From: Parapristionchus giblindavisi
Taxonomy: Eukaryota > Nematoda > Chromadorea > Rhabditida > Diplogasteridae
Length of the DNA stretch: 64,000 nt
Direction: 5' to 3'
Assembly: GCA_943737045.1 (NCBI GenBank)
Contig: CALSFV010000314.1
Location: 179,001-243,000, forward strand
Below the pieces are notes generated by a model. It saw only the letters and a list, made by a program, of their open reading frames with translations, did not search any database and was not told where the DNA came from. This document shows positions 45,514 to 58,522 of this stretch, one piece after another. Positions within the stretch are counted from its first letter, which is position 1. Every line of letters starts with the position of its first letter. The position numbers and the translations under genes are program-made.

Positions 45514-47475
45514 TATAAGAATAAATGTCAAACGATCTACATATACTCAGACACTCCCGTACTTATATACCGATGCATGGCTCCGCCTCTTTCTGATAAA
45601 CCCTATTTATATAGTGATTCTGACTCCGCCCATTTAACCGGGCGGGCTTAGACAACGATTACAAACATTACAACACCCCAAATATCTTTATTATTTCTGA
45701 AATTAGTATCATGCTGAAGAAGAAGTCCTCAGCAGAAGTCAGCACGGTTGTGGAGCCGCTCACACCTTCACCATACCATTGAGTAGTTCATCAGCGAAGA
45801 TGGCGACGACCTTCCGACCATCTTCATCAGCCATAACGACGAAGAATCGACATGAAGAACCACAAATTACCCAATTGATTAAATGAATTTTCCCTAACTT
45901 ATTCTAACGTGTGTTCAAAAGCTGCGTATGAACAACTCTCCACGGTTTACAATATCAAAAAAAGATGTGAGCTTGATTTTGATTTTTATTCAACTTTTGA
46001 ACATCACACAAGACAAGAAATGAGGGCACTTCATCCTTTAACGACTTCGTCCACTCAGTTTAATGATTTGATAATGAAATGAGAGTTGGATAGATTTTAA
46101 GATAGATGCCGTTATCGGAAGAAGCGCCGAAACGATAGAAATACGGTATCAAAAGCCGTGAAAATGAAAAAGTGGAGAGAGTATGCAAAACGAGGAATGT
46201 TCTCTGTTTTTTCTATTCTTTTCATGACTTTTGAACAAAGCATAAGATTACTCGTACCTCCAAGAGCGATCGTAGATGGTCTAACGCAGTTTCCAATGAT
46301 GTCCATGATTCTTGGCCAACGTCACATCAGTCGATGAAGGCGTTTGTGGTCCAGTTAGTTCATTTATGCGACCCTTCACGATAGACCTTCGAGCTCTGAA
46401 AAGGATTTGACATTATCCAAAGTAACACTTCAGCGACCATTATGCACTCATAGGACAATAAAGTAATGAAAAACGAGAGTCTCAAGAGTGGAGAGCTGCA
46501 AATTGAGAATATAAAATAAGATAAAAAAGAATAAGAATGTGTAATAACAGATCAATGCCTACAAGAGAGGTGGAGAAGAAGAAGAGAGAGAGACGATTAG
46601 GAAGAGATATCGCTAGAAACGGCGGGAAAATCACCGAGAGTGAAGGGTCAATAGGACCGAGGATTGCAAACGAAAGAAGGAGATAGAGGTAGTAGGATAG
46701 GGCAAGACCATGGCGAGAGGAAGAATTTAAGAGAGAAGTAGAGGTGGAGTGATTGAGATATAGAGAGAGAGGGAGAGAGAGGGAGAGAGAGGGAGAGAGA
46801 GGGAGAGAGAGGGAGAGAGAGAGAGAGGGAGAGAGAGAGAGAGAGGTAGAGAGTGAGAGGGAGAGGAAAAGGAAGGTATTACGAATGAAAAGAATAAGAA
46901 AAGTATATCGAGAAGTAGTTCTAGATGGAGGGATACACTAATGAATCAACATTATCGATTCTAGATATTTGACGAGTCCATCGTTTTTTCTTTCTCTCAC
47001 TCTCTCGCTTTCCCACAATCTCTCACTCTGACAGTTCTCTCGTACGTTAGCACGCTCTCTAAAGCTCGTGAAGAAGACAAAGATCAAAGATCAATTTCAA
47101 AAAGGGAACGAAGAGGGGGTGAGGAGCGGCGAAAGAACCGAAGACTGTAAACGAAATGAACGAGAATGATGAAATGTGTTATAGATAGATATATGCAAGA
47201 CTACACAACAACAACGAAATTACATGCAAATATGATAAAGTTAAAATATCAATGAATGAAATAGGGTTTGAAAGAAGGAAAGGGAAAGGAAGAGGGACAT
47301 GGGAGACATATCAGTAAACATGGGTAATCGATGGATATGTCTGGGAATCACCAAAACACTATTGATGGTAGGTCATTGACGAGGGCATTGGTTTCTTTCT
47401 CTGCACTCTCTCACTGACCAAAACTCTCTCACTCTGTCTGTACTCTCTCACATTTGCACACTCTCTGCTATGATC

Positions 47476-47784
47476 TCAAAGAACGATCACATAATCTCGT
47501 CGTAGCCAGGGAAGGAATATTAGTACATGATCTTCACGTGAACATGAATTAAGATCGATGACTCTAGGAATAGGATAGATCATTCCTTTCAATCCTTCCA
47601 GAACAACAAGATCGAGCGCGTGCTCCTCCGTATATAAGACACCATCATAGCTCTCATCGTCATTTATCGTCTCTTCCCCTCTGCTCGTCTTATCTTTCAT
47701 CCGTTCTACTACAACTCCGATGACCGTCTCGAGTCCTGTCAACTCCCGGAGTAGTCTGCGCTCATCTGCACTCGGATTCGTCAT
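47476..47784 (-). CDS. X-unit ORF, mirror copy, 102 aa
   Basis: Minus-strand counterpart of 40603-40911 with the same length and nearly the same residues (ETVIGVVVERMKDKTSRGEE). It is open throughout. Function unknown. Confidence 0.35.
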   Translation of the reverse strand: MTNPSADERRLLRELTGLETVIGVVVERMKDKTSRGEETINDDESYDGVLYTEEHALDLVVLEGLKGMIYPIPRVIDLNSCSREDHVLIFLPWLRRDYVIVL

Positions 47785-50078
47785 TTATCCACGGATACAC
47801 CGTCTTCTTCACTGAGGTACTGTATCCCACCCTACAATTACCGTATCGGTCAACTTTCTGTTAATGTGTTTTCCCTCATGTCATATCTTGCCGCATTCCT
47901 TGACTTACTGTAGTTGCAGCCCTCTGTCGCTTTCTTTGTTTGCGAAAATGCATTGCCAGATTGGAGAGTAAAATTACCTTGGGCATGTCTTTAAAAATTT
48001 TCAAAGTGTAGATAAGTGCGTAGAAAATTCCATTCATATTGATTGCATCTTGTGCACAACCGCATTAACAAATCAGTCCCCTATAGTCCTTACTTTTTCG
48101 TTCCAAAACGGCCAAGTTCTGAGATTATAAGAGAAGAGAACGAGAGAGCGAAGGAAAGTGAGAGAGGACAGAGTAGAAAGAACCACAATCGATCAATCAG
48201 TCAATCAATACTCGAACCTAGACAGTAGATCACTAGACTCGACTCCATCTTGTTCGATATCTCCATGAGTGCACGTGCATTCATTTGGGCGACTCTAGGA
48301 ACAGATCTCTCCCTTCATTCTTTCCAGAACATCAAAATCGATCGCGTAAGCGAGTGTCCGCTCTCCTTGGGAATGCGCATATACATGATCACTCTGATGG
48401 TCATTTATCGTCTCTCCCCACCGGCCCTCTCTCCCCAACTATACGATGAAACTCCTATATGTCTCTCAACTGCCGGACTCTCATCTACAGGAGGTGTCGT
48501 CGTTCATCGAGCCTAGGAGGTTTCTGTGAGGTACCATATCCCATCCCACAATTGTTGTATCGATCTTTCTGTTGCTGTGCTTGCTCCATATCTTCTATCT
48601 TGCGCATCCGCTGTCTTACTGTAGTGTCTTACGGTATCTACCGCCTAGAGTTGTTCGCATTGTGACATGTAACCTTGTCTTCTCTTTCCTTCTCCTTGTG
48701 TTACCCTACAGTATACCGTATACCATATAGTGCACTACTCTTATCGTATGTCGTTCTTACCGTATCCATCTTTCCGTATGCTCAGGGAAGGTATATTGAT
48801 GCGGCTTTTTGATAGATCAATATTATTCGCGATCGATTTTCCGTATATTGATTAGTTCTAATTCTCGTTAGTTAGCTAGTTAGTTAGCTAGTTAGTTGGT
48901 TGGTTAGTTTATGAATGCGTCAAGGTTTTGTCGTTCGTGCCATGTCTCCATCGTGTCGTGTCGCGGTTCTTGCCCTCTCTCTTACGGCTCCGCAGCCCGG
49001 AATGTCCGTTCGTGGGGTTCTCCCGGTAGCGAGCAATTTAAATGGCTCACCGGGTTTACTCCATGTACGGCTGGGTATGCGTGGATAGTGTAGTATATTA
49101 TCAGTATCGTCTATTAGCTCCCCTAACCTCTGCCGTAGACGTCTTTCTTACTGTAGCCCGTCGTTCACTTACCATAATCCTCTCTAATCCGAATGGCAAT
49201 TAGCAAGTTCACACTGAGTATGGTACCATGGATATGTTGTAGGTAGATCAATCGATTTTCCGTATTGATTTGCCCATGGCTACAAGAGACAATGCATACA
49301 AATTGGCAAGATCAATCGATATTTGTGGATGGAGATGAAGATAGAGAGATAGATACAGGTTGATAAACATTATCAATTTGAACGGCTCCGTCATCACCTA
49401 TCATCCTTAGTGATCTAATTGTCAGAGTGAATTTGATAATCAACAGTAATGATCCCTGATTACGAGGGATACACCTAGTACATGAAATCGATTGAGAGAA
49501 AGCTGATCTTTGATCTTTACTACTTACCTTTCTCTTCTCTTATTCGTGTGATCTTTAAATGTTTTTTCATGGACTTCTGTATTCCGATATGATGGCCGAA
49601 GAAGGGCGACTTCAATCTCCAATGGATCAACGTCTATTGCTGCACAGGTATCAATGAATCTTTGTCGACAAACATGACGTCACCACTGAGTATTGTTGGA
49701 CTCTTCCGAAAATCCTCTCTGTCTGCTCTAGTGGCGTCACGTTCGTAGACTTTGAGGTTTGCCAGCGTTCATGAAAGCTTTCACGACGAAACTGATTTCA
49801 AAGTTCAACGTACGAAATTCATTTGAAAGTTTTCACGAAACGGAAACTTAGTTCAAAGATCAAAGTTCAAAGTTCACTTCTGTAAAATCTTTGAATCTAT
49901 GATATTCTCTCCTATTTCAGGCTGACTCATCGTTTGTTCGTCACGCTCGATCAAGGCCAACGATGGTCGTCATCGTGGTTGATGAGCTACTCTGACTTTG
50001 ACTCTACTCTGACTAGTTCTGGAGGCAACAGCGTCGTCCTCGCCCCACTGGATTGAAGACTATTACGATTCGATCCAG

Positions 50079-50426
50079 GTGAAGTTTATTTTACGGCTAT
50101 CAATGATAATTTTCACTACATTGGTCGTTTCATCGATGACGAAATCTTTGATCTTTGATCTAAGTCGAGAGAAGGCGAATCTGCTCGACGGACTTCAGAA
50201 TGACAACGTTGTGTGCGTCGAACATCTCCTGGAAGACTTCACTCGCATAATGCTTTCCGAAATTAATAAAGAATTTGGGGAGTGTTCTTTGCAAGAGGTG
50301 TCCAAGCCCGCGAAGTTAAATGGGCGGAGTCAGAATCACTATATTAGTAGTAGATTAATCAGAAATGGGCGGAGCTATTCATCGTTATATAAGTACAAAC
50401 TAAATTTAATTCCAAAATTACCATAA
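50079..50426 (+). CDS. X-unit ORF with hydrophobic N-terminus, 115 aa, unknown
   Basis: Starts MKFILRLSMIIFTTLVVSSM, which looks like a signal peptide, then LLDGLQNDNVVCVEHLLEDF. The mirrored frame at 37999-38310 has the same start but ends earlier. The stretch coding for SLIFDLS is the TTTGATCTTTGATC motif that elsewhere lies in introns, and the last part reads through the TATA-type repeat block. It may therefore be exon plus intron and not one protein. Confidence 0.3.
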   Translation: MKFILRLSMIIFTTLVVSSMTKSLIFDLSREKANLLDGLQNDNVVCVEHLLEDFTRIMLSEINKEFGECSLQEVSKPAKLNGRSQNHYISSRLIRNGRSYSSLYKYKLNLIPKLP

Positions 50427-51036
50427 ACATATTACATGCAGCTTTTCGTAGTAGAGTTTTTTTCTCAATACATTTTAATGTTTGTTCATGGAAGGACAGA
50501 GACCGTAACAGATGATTACTGTATTATGCTAAAACTGTAAGGATATCCATACAAAACTACAAAAAGTGAAAATACGTCAACATTAATCCAAGTAATGTAT
50601 TTGCATTCGAATATTTTGTGCTTGAACACCCTTGTGGTGTACGATAAATAAAAATAACTAAATACAACAAAATAAGATTTTGTTGCATACCATAGAGATA
50701 CTATGAGGAATACAGTTAGGTTTAATACTAAAGTATCCCAAATTACACACTTTTTTGATACTTTTTGGCATTTTATGCATTTTAATAAAAAAAATTTATG
50801 CATTTTAATACGTGTAGTCAAAATGGTATAAAGTTAATGGTCTAAAACAATAATACAGATTGAACAACTAACCGTAATATTAGAAATTATAAGTATACCG
50901 TCGCTGAGATCTGAAAGAGATAAGGATTACTGTAGTTATAGAATATATCATGATCATAATGCTATTAAGCGCCAATTGAAAACATCGCAAAAAATAATTA
51001 TTTTTTTCAAAAAGAGCGATCTTACATGCACGTTTA

Positions 51037-52233
51037 TGAGAGACTATCTGACTCAGTGAACATATTTTGCTTATGGCTTGGCACTTGGTCAAAAAGTGAT
51101 ACGAACCGATCGGGCCCAAATTGTGCATAGGTGTAGTATGGGGTGGCATGAGATCACAGACGGAGTTAGGGTTCGTCATATCTGCTCCTTCGCTAAATAA
51201 CGTAAGTTCCACATAATGACATCAAAATTTCAAAGTTTACGGATTCGTTCGATATGTGTATGCGACGATGGGTAATAATAAGCAGGTAAATTACACAAAG
51301 TCTCATCCCGGTCCAAAACCGTGAAGCCAAGAAAAAATTTAAAAACCAATATAAAATTTGTTTTATTTTTTGTTTTATTTTTCCTACAAATGCCTCTCGG
51401 CGGGTGACTTTTTTTATTCCTTTAATTTGACGAGTTTTGAATAGTGTAACTAATATATGAAAATGAACTAAAACAAATGGGTACAAATTTACCTTCTTCC
51501 CGAAAAACCACGACTAATTCGCCTTTTTATCGCAAACTGAGCCGATAAATGGTGCGCCACCTACCGTAATAGAAAAGCGGAAATTCAAAATTCGGCAATC
51601 GCTGTATGTTTACATTCGTTTTCGGTATTATATTATTGTTTTCTTTTATAATTTGTTTGATATCTGAATATCTAAGGAGTAATATTACACTATTTTTCGA
51701 TAAAATATGAAAAAAAGAAGTATTTTGAATTTCCGCCTTTGCATTACGGTAGTTAGTTTACGATAAAAAGGCGAATTAGTCGTGGTTTTTCGGGAAGAAG
51801 GCAAATTTGTACCCATTTGTTTTAGTTCATTTTCATATATTAGTTACACTATTGAAAACTCGTCAAATTAAAGGAATGAAAAAAGTCACCCACCGAGAGG
51901 CATTTGTAGGAAAAATAAAACAAATTTTTATTGGTTTTTAAATTTTTTCTTGGCTTCACGGTTTTGGACCGGGATGAGACTTGGTGTAATTTACCTGCTT
52001 ATTATTACCCATCGTCGCATACACATATCGAACGAATCCGTAAACTTTGAAATTTTGATGCCATTATGTGGAACTTACGTTATTTAGCGAAGGAGCAGAT
52101 ATGACGAACCCTAACTCCGTCTGTGATCTCATGCCACCCCATATTACACCTATGCACAATTTGTGCCCGATCGGTTCCGATCACTTTTTCGCCAAGTGCC
52201 AAGAGAATGTCACTTGAGCCAGGTAGTCTCTCT
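51037..52233. mobile_element. 1.2-kb hairpin element (family E) with an empty site in X2
   Basis: Ends TGAGAGACTATCTG and CAGGTAGTCTCTCT, flanked by TA on both sides. X2 has the uninterrupted site (about 37385-37400, AAATACATAAACGTGC). Arms of about 550 bp pair around a loop near 51590-51730. Absent from X2, so it inserted after the palindrome formed. Confidence 0.85.
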
Positions 52234-52599
52234 TATGTATTTCCCTAGCTTTTATATATTTCCCTGGCTTAATTAGCCATTCTAATTTTTTCTCAGGTGG
52301 TGTAGTTAATTTATTATTGTCCATTATAATGTTATCATAAGATTTGAGCATCATACAGCTTGATCAACAAAATTAATTTCTGGCTTACTTTCGTATATAT
52401 TACGACTTTTTCATACGAAATCTGTGCCAAGAGAATTATTAGAACCAATTAGCATCTTTATTTTATCAAAATTAATATTTTTTTAATTTTTAATTTTTTC
52501 AGTGAAGTTATCCCCGCCCGCCAACCGTTAAAAAGTCACAGTAACCCAACAAATCCAGGTAACGCGTAGTTAGCGCAATCAATAAGCGCCCAAAACCTT

Positions 52600-53870
52600 C
52601 TCAACAGTTGTGGTTATTCAAGTTCGGAGGGCGCGCGATGACTCTTTGCGTCTCTGCCCATCGATCTCGTCTGATCATCTGGCCACTCTACCACTGATCT
52701 AACACACAAACTTCCTATCTTGGAATCAATACTATGAGCATTTTTAGACTTATCACTGACTTAACTTTGACATAACTTTACTTTTTTTCTTTAACATCAT
52801 GCATCATAATACAAAGTCCATAAAGAATTCTTTATCTTTGGAAAAAAATAGCCAACAAAAACAGCATGGTGCACCATGAAGTACTCTCATCGCTTGTTCA
52901 ATCTATGTTCTGTTCTGTTCGTCTGTTATATACCTATATTTATGAGATTCGTGTGTATCATTTTATCCACTTCCATGTTGAAAATGTTCTTGTTGCTCTC
53001 TTGGGCGTAACAAGAACATTTTTATAAAACAAAATATATACCGAGATTGCATCCCCAATGGTTCTGTGCTTGATAAGTTCATTGTACCATATATATTTAC
53101 AGTTCATAAACAGAGGAATACATTGTACAGTAGATCAGGGGATCAGGAAAAAGGGGCGTGGCTTAGCTGTAAGTCAATCGGGGTTGCAGTGGAAAGATTG
53201 ATATGATCAAGTGAAATACGTTTTGGGGCAACAGCGACAGTTTCGCCAAGTCGTTCAAATATGCTGAGAGGGCTACAATACAAGTGATGTACATACACAG
53301 ACAAACGATTATTGATATAGGGGAAACAAATATTGATTGATTTAGGGGCGGAGTTAGTATCACAGATATGGTATTCATTAGTACTACAAACATTAGTAAT
53401 CTGAAGGAACATGACAATTGAGGAATCATAACGAATAAACACATACAAACACAATCAATCATTGTACTCTACAAAACAAAGCCATAATATCGATTAGCTC
53501 ATCAGATATCGTACCTATATCAGGCGACCTACGGTATATACCAGATGTACAGCTACAATTGTCAAGCAATTGTCAATTGTCAATTGTCAAGTAATTGTTG
53601 ACGAAGTATTGAGCGAGGACTTCGTGGGTTATCTCTATCTAATTTTTCTCAATTCTGTTTCATGATTCACTATTCGAAAAGGATGAAGTGTAGCGGCTTT
53701 GATTCTGAAGAACTTTTTAATTGCTGATCAGTAGATGAAGAAGATGAAGATAATTATGCCCCTTGTATGGAACCTCAGCACGCCCAGACTAATCTGTCGT
53801 TTAGCGGCAACCATTCTCTCCCTAATGGTTATGTGCTTGATAAAGGTTAATAAACTGTAAAAACAGCTAC
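52600..53870. other. Unique DNA between element X3 and the right PAPS synthetase fragment
   Basis: No gene recognised. Two overlapping minus-strand frames near 53143-53462 have no support. A short tandem of GTCAATT words is at about 53558-53597. Confidence 0.45.
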
Positions 53871-53878
53871 TACCGTAA

Positions 53879-54583
53879 TCACTGAGGCGTCGGAGCCGCG
53901 GCTGCAGCAGCAGCCTTCTCTTTATAGTAGGCCGCCAGAATGTCCCAAGCCGCGGGCTCCATGAAGCCATCCGGTGGCGTCTTTCCATCGTGAGCAAGAC
54001 CACGCATTTTGGTTCCCGATATGAACTCAAAGTCCTCCTTGCGCGACGGCTCGAACATCGCCATGCGACCGGCCTAAACACAGAAACAATCAGATAATCG
54101 ATAATTAAAGTCACTTGTCGATCCACATCAGGGGAGCGGACACCGTATACCTACCTTCTTATCATAAGCAGCCACACGAAACGGAACGACGTTGAGATGA
54201 GACAGACCGGGGGCCATCGACAGGACCTTTAAAAAGTCACAGTAACCCAACAAATCCAGGTAACGCGTAGTTAGCGCAATCGATAAGCGCCCAAAACTAC
54301 CGTAATCACCTTGGCTCCGTGGGTCACTTCGTAGAGCTCGTCGCCGCTCTCGCTCGCCGGATCAGCAATACCGGCAGGATCTCTGAAATGAACCAATTAA
54401 TGTTATATCATATCTATCTGTTTTTTTTAACCTAGAGAAGCACTTGAGAGATCAAAGATCAATCAATCCACCGTACCTTCCGACAATGTAGTTGTGGACG
54501 CCGGCAGCCAATCGCGCTCTCGCGTGCCACTGAACCTCCGTCGGACCGGCGTACATCTAGGGCGACGGGAAGATGGACAGAAC
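53879..54583 (-). pseudogene. pps-1: PAPS synthetase (ATP-sulfurylase domain) C-terminal fragment, right
   Basis: Minus-strand exons 54477-54583, 54310-54382, 54155-54226 and 53879-54073 cover the end of the sulfurylase domain: [57 protein letters not shown] and FEPSRKEDFEFISGTKMRGL, then an alanine-rich tail and TGA. The reading is clean except in the first exon, where the proline codon before MYAGPTEVQ is followed by TAG where the left fragment has ATG. It is cut off upstream by repeat DNA at about 54590. The final exons look functional in themselves, so this may be the original 3' end of the gene whose 5' part was lost or moved. Confidence 0.9.
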
Positions 54584-54589
54584 CTGCAA

Positions 54590-57290
54590 CAATATCGGTA
54601 TACATGTAAATGTTACAGTAATCGTCAATTATAGATGTTTTGATTTGTTTTATTTATCCATGTAATATTGAAACTTATTGAAAACGCACTGAACACAAAG
54701 AGCAATACCACTATCTATATTATTAAATATGTATGACAATTTTGAGGAAAATAAGTTAGTTCACGATCATTCTATGGGACCTCTGCCGCACACTAAACAT
54801 TAGCGTATGGAGAGCGGAGCTACGCCAAGGAAAAGATGGCAAAAACAATTGGGCCCAGTTGAGAGCGTTCATCTTTTGCTGATCCTCTTGGGGAATCGAA
54901 CCCTCTTGTCGACAAACCGGCCGGTTTGATTGTCCGTCGTCTTATCCGAGCCATGGGTCTCTATTAGAAAGCATGTTAAACGATCTACATATACTCAGAC
55001 ACTCCCGAACTTATATACCGATGGATGACTCCGCCCCTTTCTGATTAGCCCTATTCATATAGTGATTCTGACTCCGCCCATTTAACCGCGCGGGCTTAGA
55101 CACCGATTACAATCATTGCAACACCCCAAATATCTTTATTATTTCTAAAAATAGTATCAAGCAGGCGCCTCAGCAGCAGTCTGGAGTCGCTCACAAATTC
55201 ACATCCCATTGAGAAGTTCATCAGCGAAGATGACGACGACCTTCCGACCATCTTCATCAGACATGACGACGAAGAATCGACATGTAGAACCACAAATTAC
55301 CAAATTGATTAAACGAATTTTACCTATCATATTCTAACTTGTGTTCAAAAGCTGCGAATGGACAACTCTCCACGGTTTACAATTTACAATATCGTAAAAG
55401 AGGGCTCGATTTTTATTTTTTCGCAACTTTTGAACATCACACAAGACAAGAAATGAGGGCACTTCATCCTTAAACGACATCGTTTCAGTAATGATTTGAA
55501 AATGAAGTGAGTGTTGAATAGATTTTAAGATAGATTCCGTTATCGGAAGAAGCGCCGAAACGATAGAAATATGGTATCAAAAGCCGTGAAAATGAAAAAG
55601 TGGAGAGAGTATGCAAAACGAGGAATGTTCTCTGTTTTTTCTATTCTTTTCATGACTTTTGAACAAAGCATAAGATTACTCGTACCTCCAAGAGCGATCG
55701 TAGAGGGTCTAACGTAGTTTCCAATGATGTCCATGATTCTTGGCCAACGTCACATCAGTCGATGAAGGCGTTTGTGGTCCAGTTAGTGAAGTTCATTTAT
55801 GCGACCCTTCACGATAGACCTTCGAGCTCTGAAAAGGAGTTGACATTATCCAAAGTAACACTTCAGCGACCATTATGCACTCATAGGACAATAAAGTAAT
55901 GAAAAACGAGAGTCTCAAGAGTGGAGAGCTGCAAATTGAGAATATAAAATAAGATAAAAAAAGAATAAGAATGTGTAATAACAGATCAATGCCTACAAGA
56001 GAGGTGGAGAAGAAGAAGAGAGAGAGACGATTAGGAAGAGATATCGCTAGAAACGGCGGGAAAATCACCGAGAGTGAAGGGTCAATAGGACCGAGGATTG
56101 CAAACGAAAGAAGGAGATAGAGGTAGTAGGATAGGGCAAGACCATGGCGAGAGGAAGAATTTAAGAGAGAAGTAGAGGTGGAGTGATTGAGATATAGAGA
56201 GGGAGAGATAGTGAGAGAGAGGGAGAGAGAAAAAGAGAGAGAGAGAGGGAGAGAGAAAAAGAGAGAGAGAGGGAGAGAGAAAAAGAGAGAGAGATGGATA
56301 GAGAGAGGTAGAGAGGGAGAGGGAGAGGAAAAGGAAAGTATTACGAATGAAAAGAATAAGAAAAGTATATCGAGAAGTAGTTCTAGTTGGAGGTATACGC
56401 TAATGAATCAACATTATCGATTCTAGATCATTGACGAGTCCATCGTTTTTCTTTCTCTCACTCTCTCGCTTTCCCACAATCTCTCACTCTGTCAGCTCTC
56501 TCGTAAGTTAGCACGCCCTCTAAAGCACGTGAAGAAGGCAATGATCAAAGATCAATTTCAAAAAGGGAACGAAGAGGGGGTGAGGAGCGGCGAAAGAACC
56601 GAAGACTGTAAACGAAATGAACGAGAATGATGAAATGTGTTATAGATAGATATATGCAAGACTACACAACAACAACGAAATTACATGCAAATATGATAAA
56701 GTTAAAATATCAATGAATGAAATAGGGTTTGAATGAAGGAAAGGGAAAGGAAGAGGGGCATAGGAGACATATCAGTAAACATGGGTAATCGATGGACAAG
56801 TCTGGGAATCACCAAAACAGAATTGATGGTAGGTCATTGACGAGGGCATTGGTTTCTTTCTTTGCACTCTCTCACTGACCCACACTCTCTCACTCTGTCT
56901 GTACTCTCTCACATTTGCACACTCTCTGCTATGATCTCAAAGAACTATCACATAATCTCGTCATAGGAAGAGAAAGAATAGTTGTAAATCATCTTCACGC
57001 GAGGATGAATTCAGATCGATGACTCTAGGAACATGATAGATCATTCCTTTCAATCCTTCCAGAACATCAAGATCGAGCGCGTGCTCCTCCGTATATAAGA
57101 CACCATCATAGCTCTCATTGTCATTTATCGTCTTTTCCCCTCTGCTCGTCTTTATCGTTCATCCGTTCTACTACAACTCCGATGACCATCTCGAGGCCAG
57201 TCAACTCCCGCAGTAGTCTGCGCTCATCTGCAATCGGATTCGTCATTTATCCACGGATACACCGTCTTCTTCAGTAAGGTACCATATCCG
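54590..57290. mobile_element. Partial repeat unit X4
   Basis: Same order as X1: a SINE-like repeat (54850-54965), TATA-type block (about 55020-55100), GA microsatellite (56190-56330) and a damaged X-unit ORF (about 56950-57250, minus). The left end joins the PAPS synthetase fragment directly. Confidence 0.6.
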
Positions 57291-57913
57291 TTTTCATGGA
57301 TATCCTGTATTAGCCACCGTACACCCCAACAGTAGACATCCATATATAAGTCATTATTCCATTATAGGTTATCGTCTCATCCCACATGTCCGTCTTCTCT
57401 CATCGGCTGAACAACAACTTCGATGATCATTTTGCTGCTTCTCAACTTCTCTACGCTTACCTACATACATGTGGATTCGTCGTTCATCTACGTTGGGATA
57501 CGTCTATTCCATCAGTGAGGTACCGCATCCCACCCCCCACTAGTCGTATCAATCTTTCTTAAATTAGTTAGTTAGTTAGTCCTCTGTCTTACGGTTCTGT
57601 AGCCCGGAATGTCCGTTCAGGGGGTACTCCCGGTAGCGAGCAATATATAAAGCTTACCGGGTTTACCTCAAGTACGGCTGGGTATGGAGTCTTGGTTATA
57701 TTAGTGTAGTACATTATTTAGTATTTCATATTTATTGCTTGAGTGTCATGTATCTCTTTACCTCTACCGTAGACATCTTTCTTACGGTATCGGTTTTCTT
57801 TTTTACTGTATCTTGTGTTCCCTCGTATATTCTATCCATCTACAGGTCGACTCTTTGTTTCTTCGTCGCCATCAACGATCATCATCGTCATCAACTCTAA
57901 CGGGCTAATCTAA
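57290..57913. other. Diverged tail of the X unit
   Basis: Contains the block CCCGGTAGCGAGCAATATAT at about 57630, also present near 34770, 39360 and 49025, and GGTCGACTC shared with 34985. No coding frame supported. Confidence 0.45.
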
Positions 57914-58311
57914 CAAGGGGATCCTTGCAACTTGTCCTGGTCATTTGATATGGCAATAGCTTGACAAGAATCCGTTTTCAAACGTTGCCCAATCGAGCTG
58001 ATCTTCGAGAAAATCGATATTGAAGTTCGGCTAGTTGATTCGGAAATTCGTGTGGCTTCCTACACAAACCATCATAATCCGTTTATAAACTCGTCTAACA
58101 ACTATCCAAACAACTGCTGTTGTAGTTTAGCGGATAAGGTAGATAAGGTGTGAATTTTCGAATCAACCTTCCGAATTTCAATATCGATTTTCCCGAAGAT
58201 CAGCTCGATTGGGCAACGTTTGAAAACGGATTCGTAATAAGCGTGAAAAACTGATTTTAGTCATGCTATTGACATCTCATCAGACTAAGACAAGTTGTGA
58301 GCATCCCCTTG
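57914..58311. mobile_element. 0.4-kb hairpin element
   Basis: Ends CAAGGGGATCCTTGCAACTT and the imperfect complement GTTGTGAGCATCCCCTTG; the inner word GCCCAATCGAGCTGATCTTC pairs with its near-complement 160 bp away. It shares the CAAGGG terminus with element D. Confidence 0.75.
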
Positions 58312-58522
58312 TAAGCTACTCTGACGGTTCCTTTTGGCCACCCCCCTCCAACCCTAACCACTCATATGGGTCGCTCAGAATCTTTTTTGTCGCAACTGGT
58401 GCTTCCCTTGTAAGCTACTCTGACGGGTTCTGGAGCCGTTATCGGTGCGACGTCGACTTTTGCGCCACTGGAGCAGACCAAGGCAGACTGTCATATTCGT
58501 CGGGAGATGACGAATGCACTAA

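Larger units (their letters stand above)
43840..52526. mobile_element. Element X3: inverted copy (right arm of palindrome)
   Basis: Mirrors X2 from about 43070 back to 37100, carrying two later insertions (44097-45513 and 51037-52233). The right end is AAGTTATCCCCGCCCGCCAA at 52506-52525, and about 65 bp beyond it are still an inverted copy of the PAPS synthetase intron. The left end is truncated relative to X2. Confidence 0.65.

Noticed and set aside
46753..46941. Arg/Glu-rich frames in GA-rich DNA (also 33319, 41423, 56187)
   Set aside because: Low-complexity microsatellite translations; the frame is not preserved between copies.
53143..53462. Two overlapping ~100-codon minus frames
   Set aside because: No domain, no splice support, no second copy in the window to test conservation.
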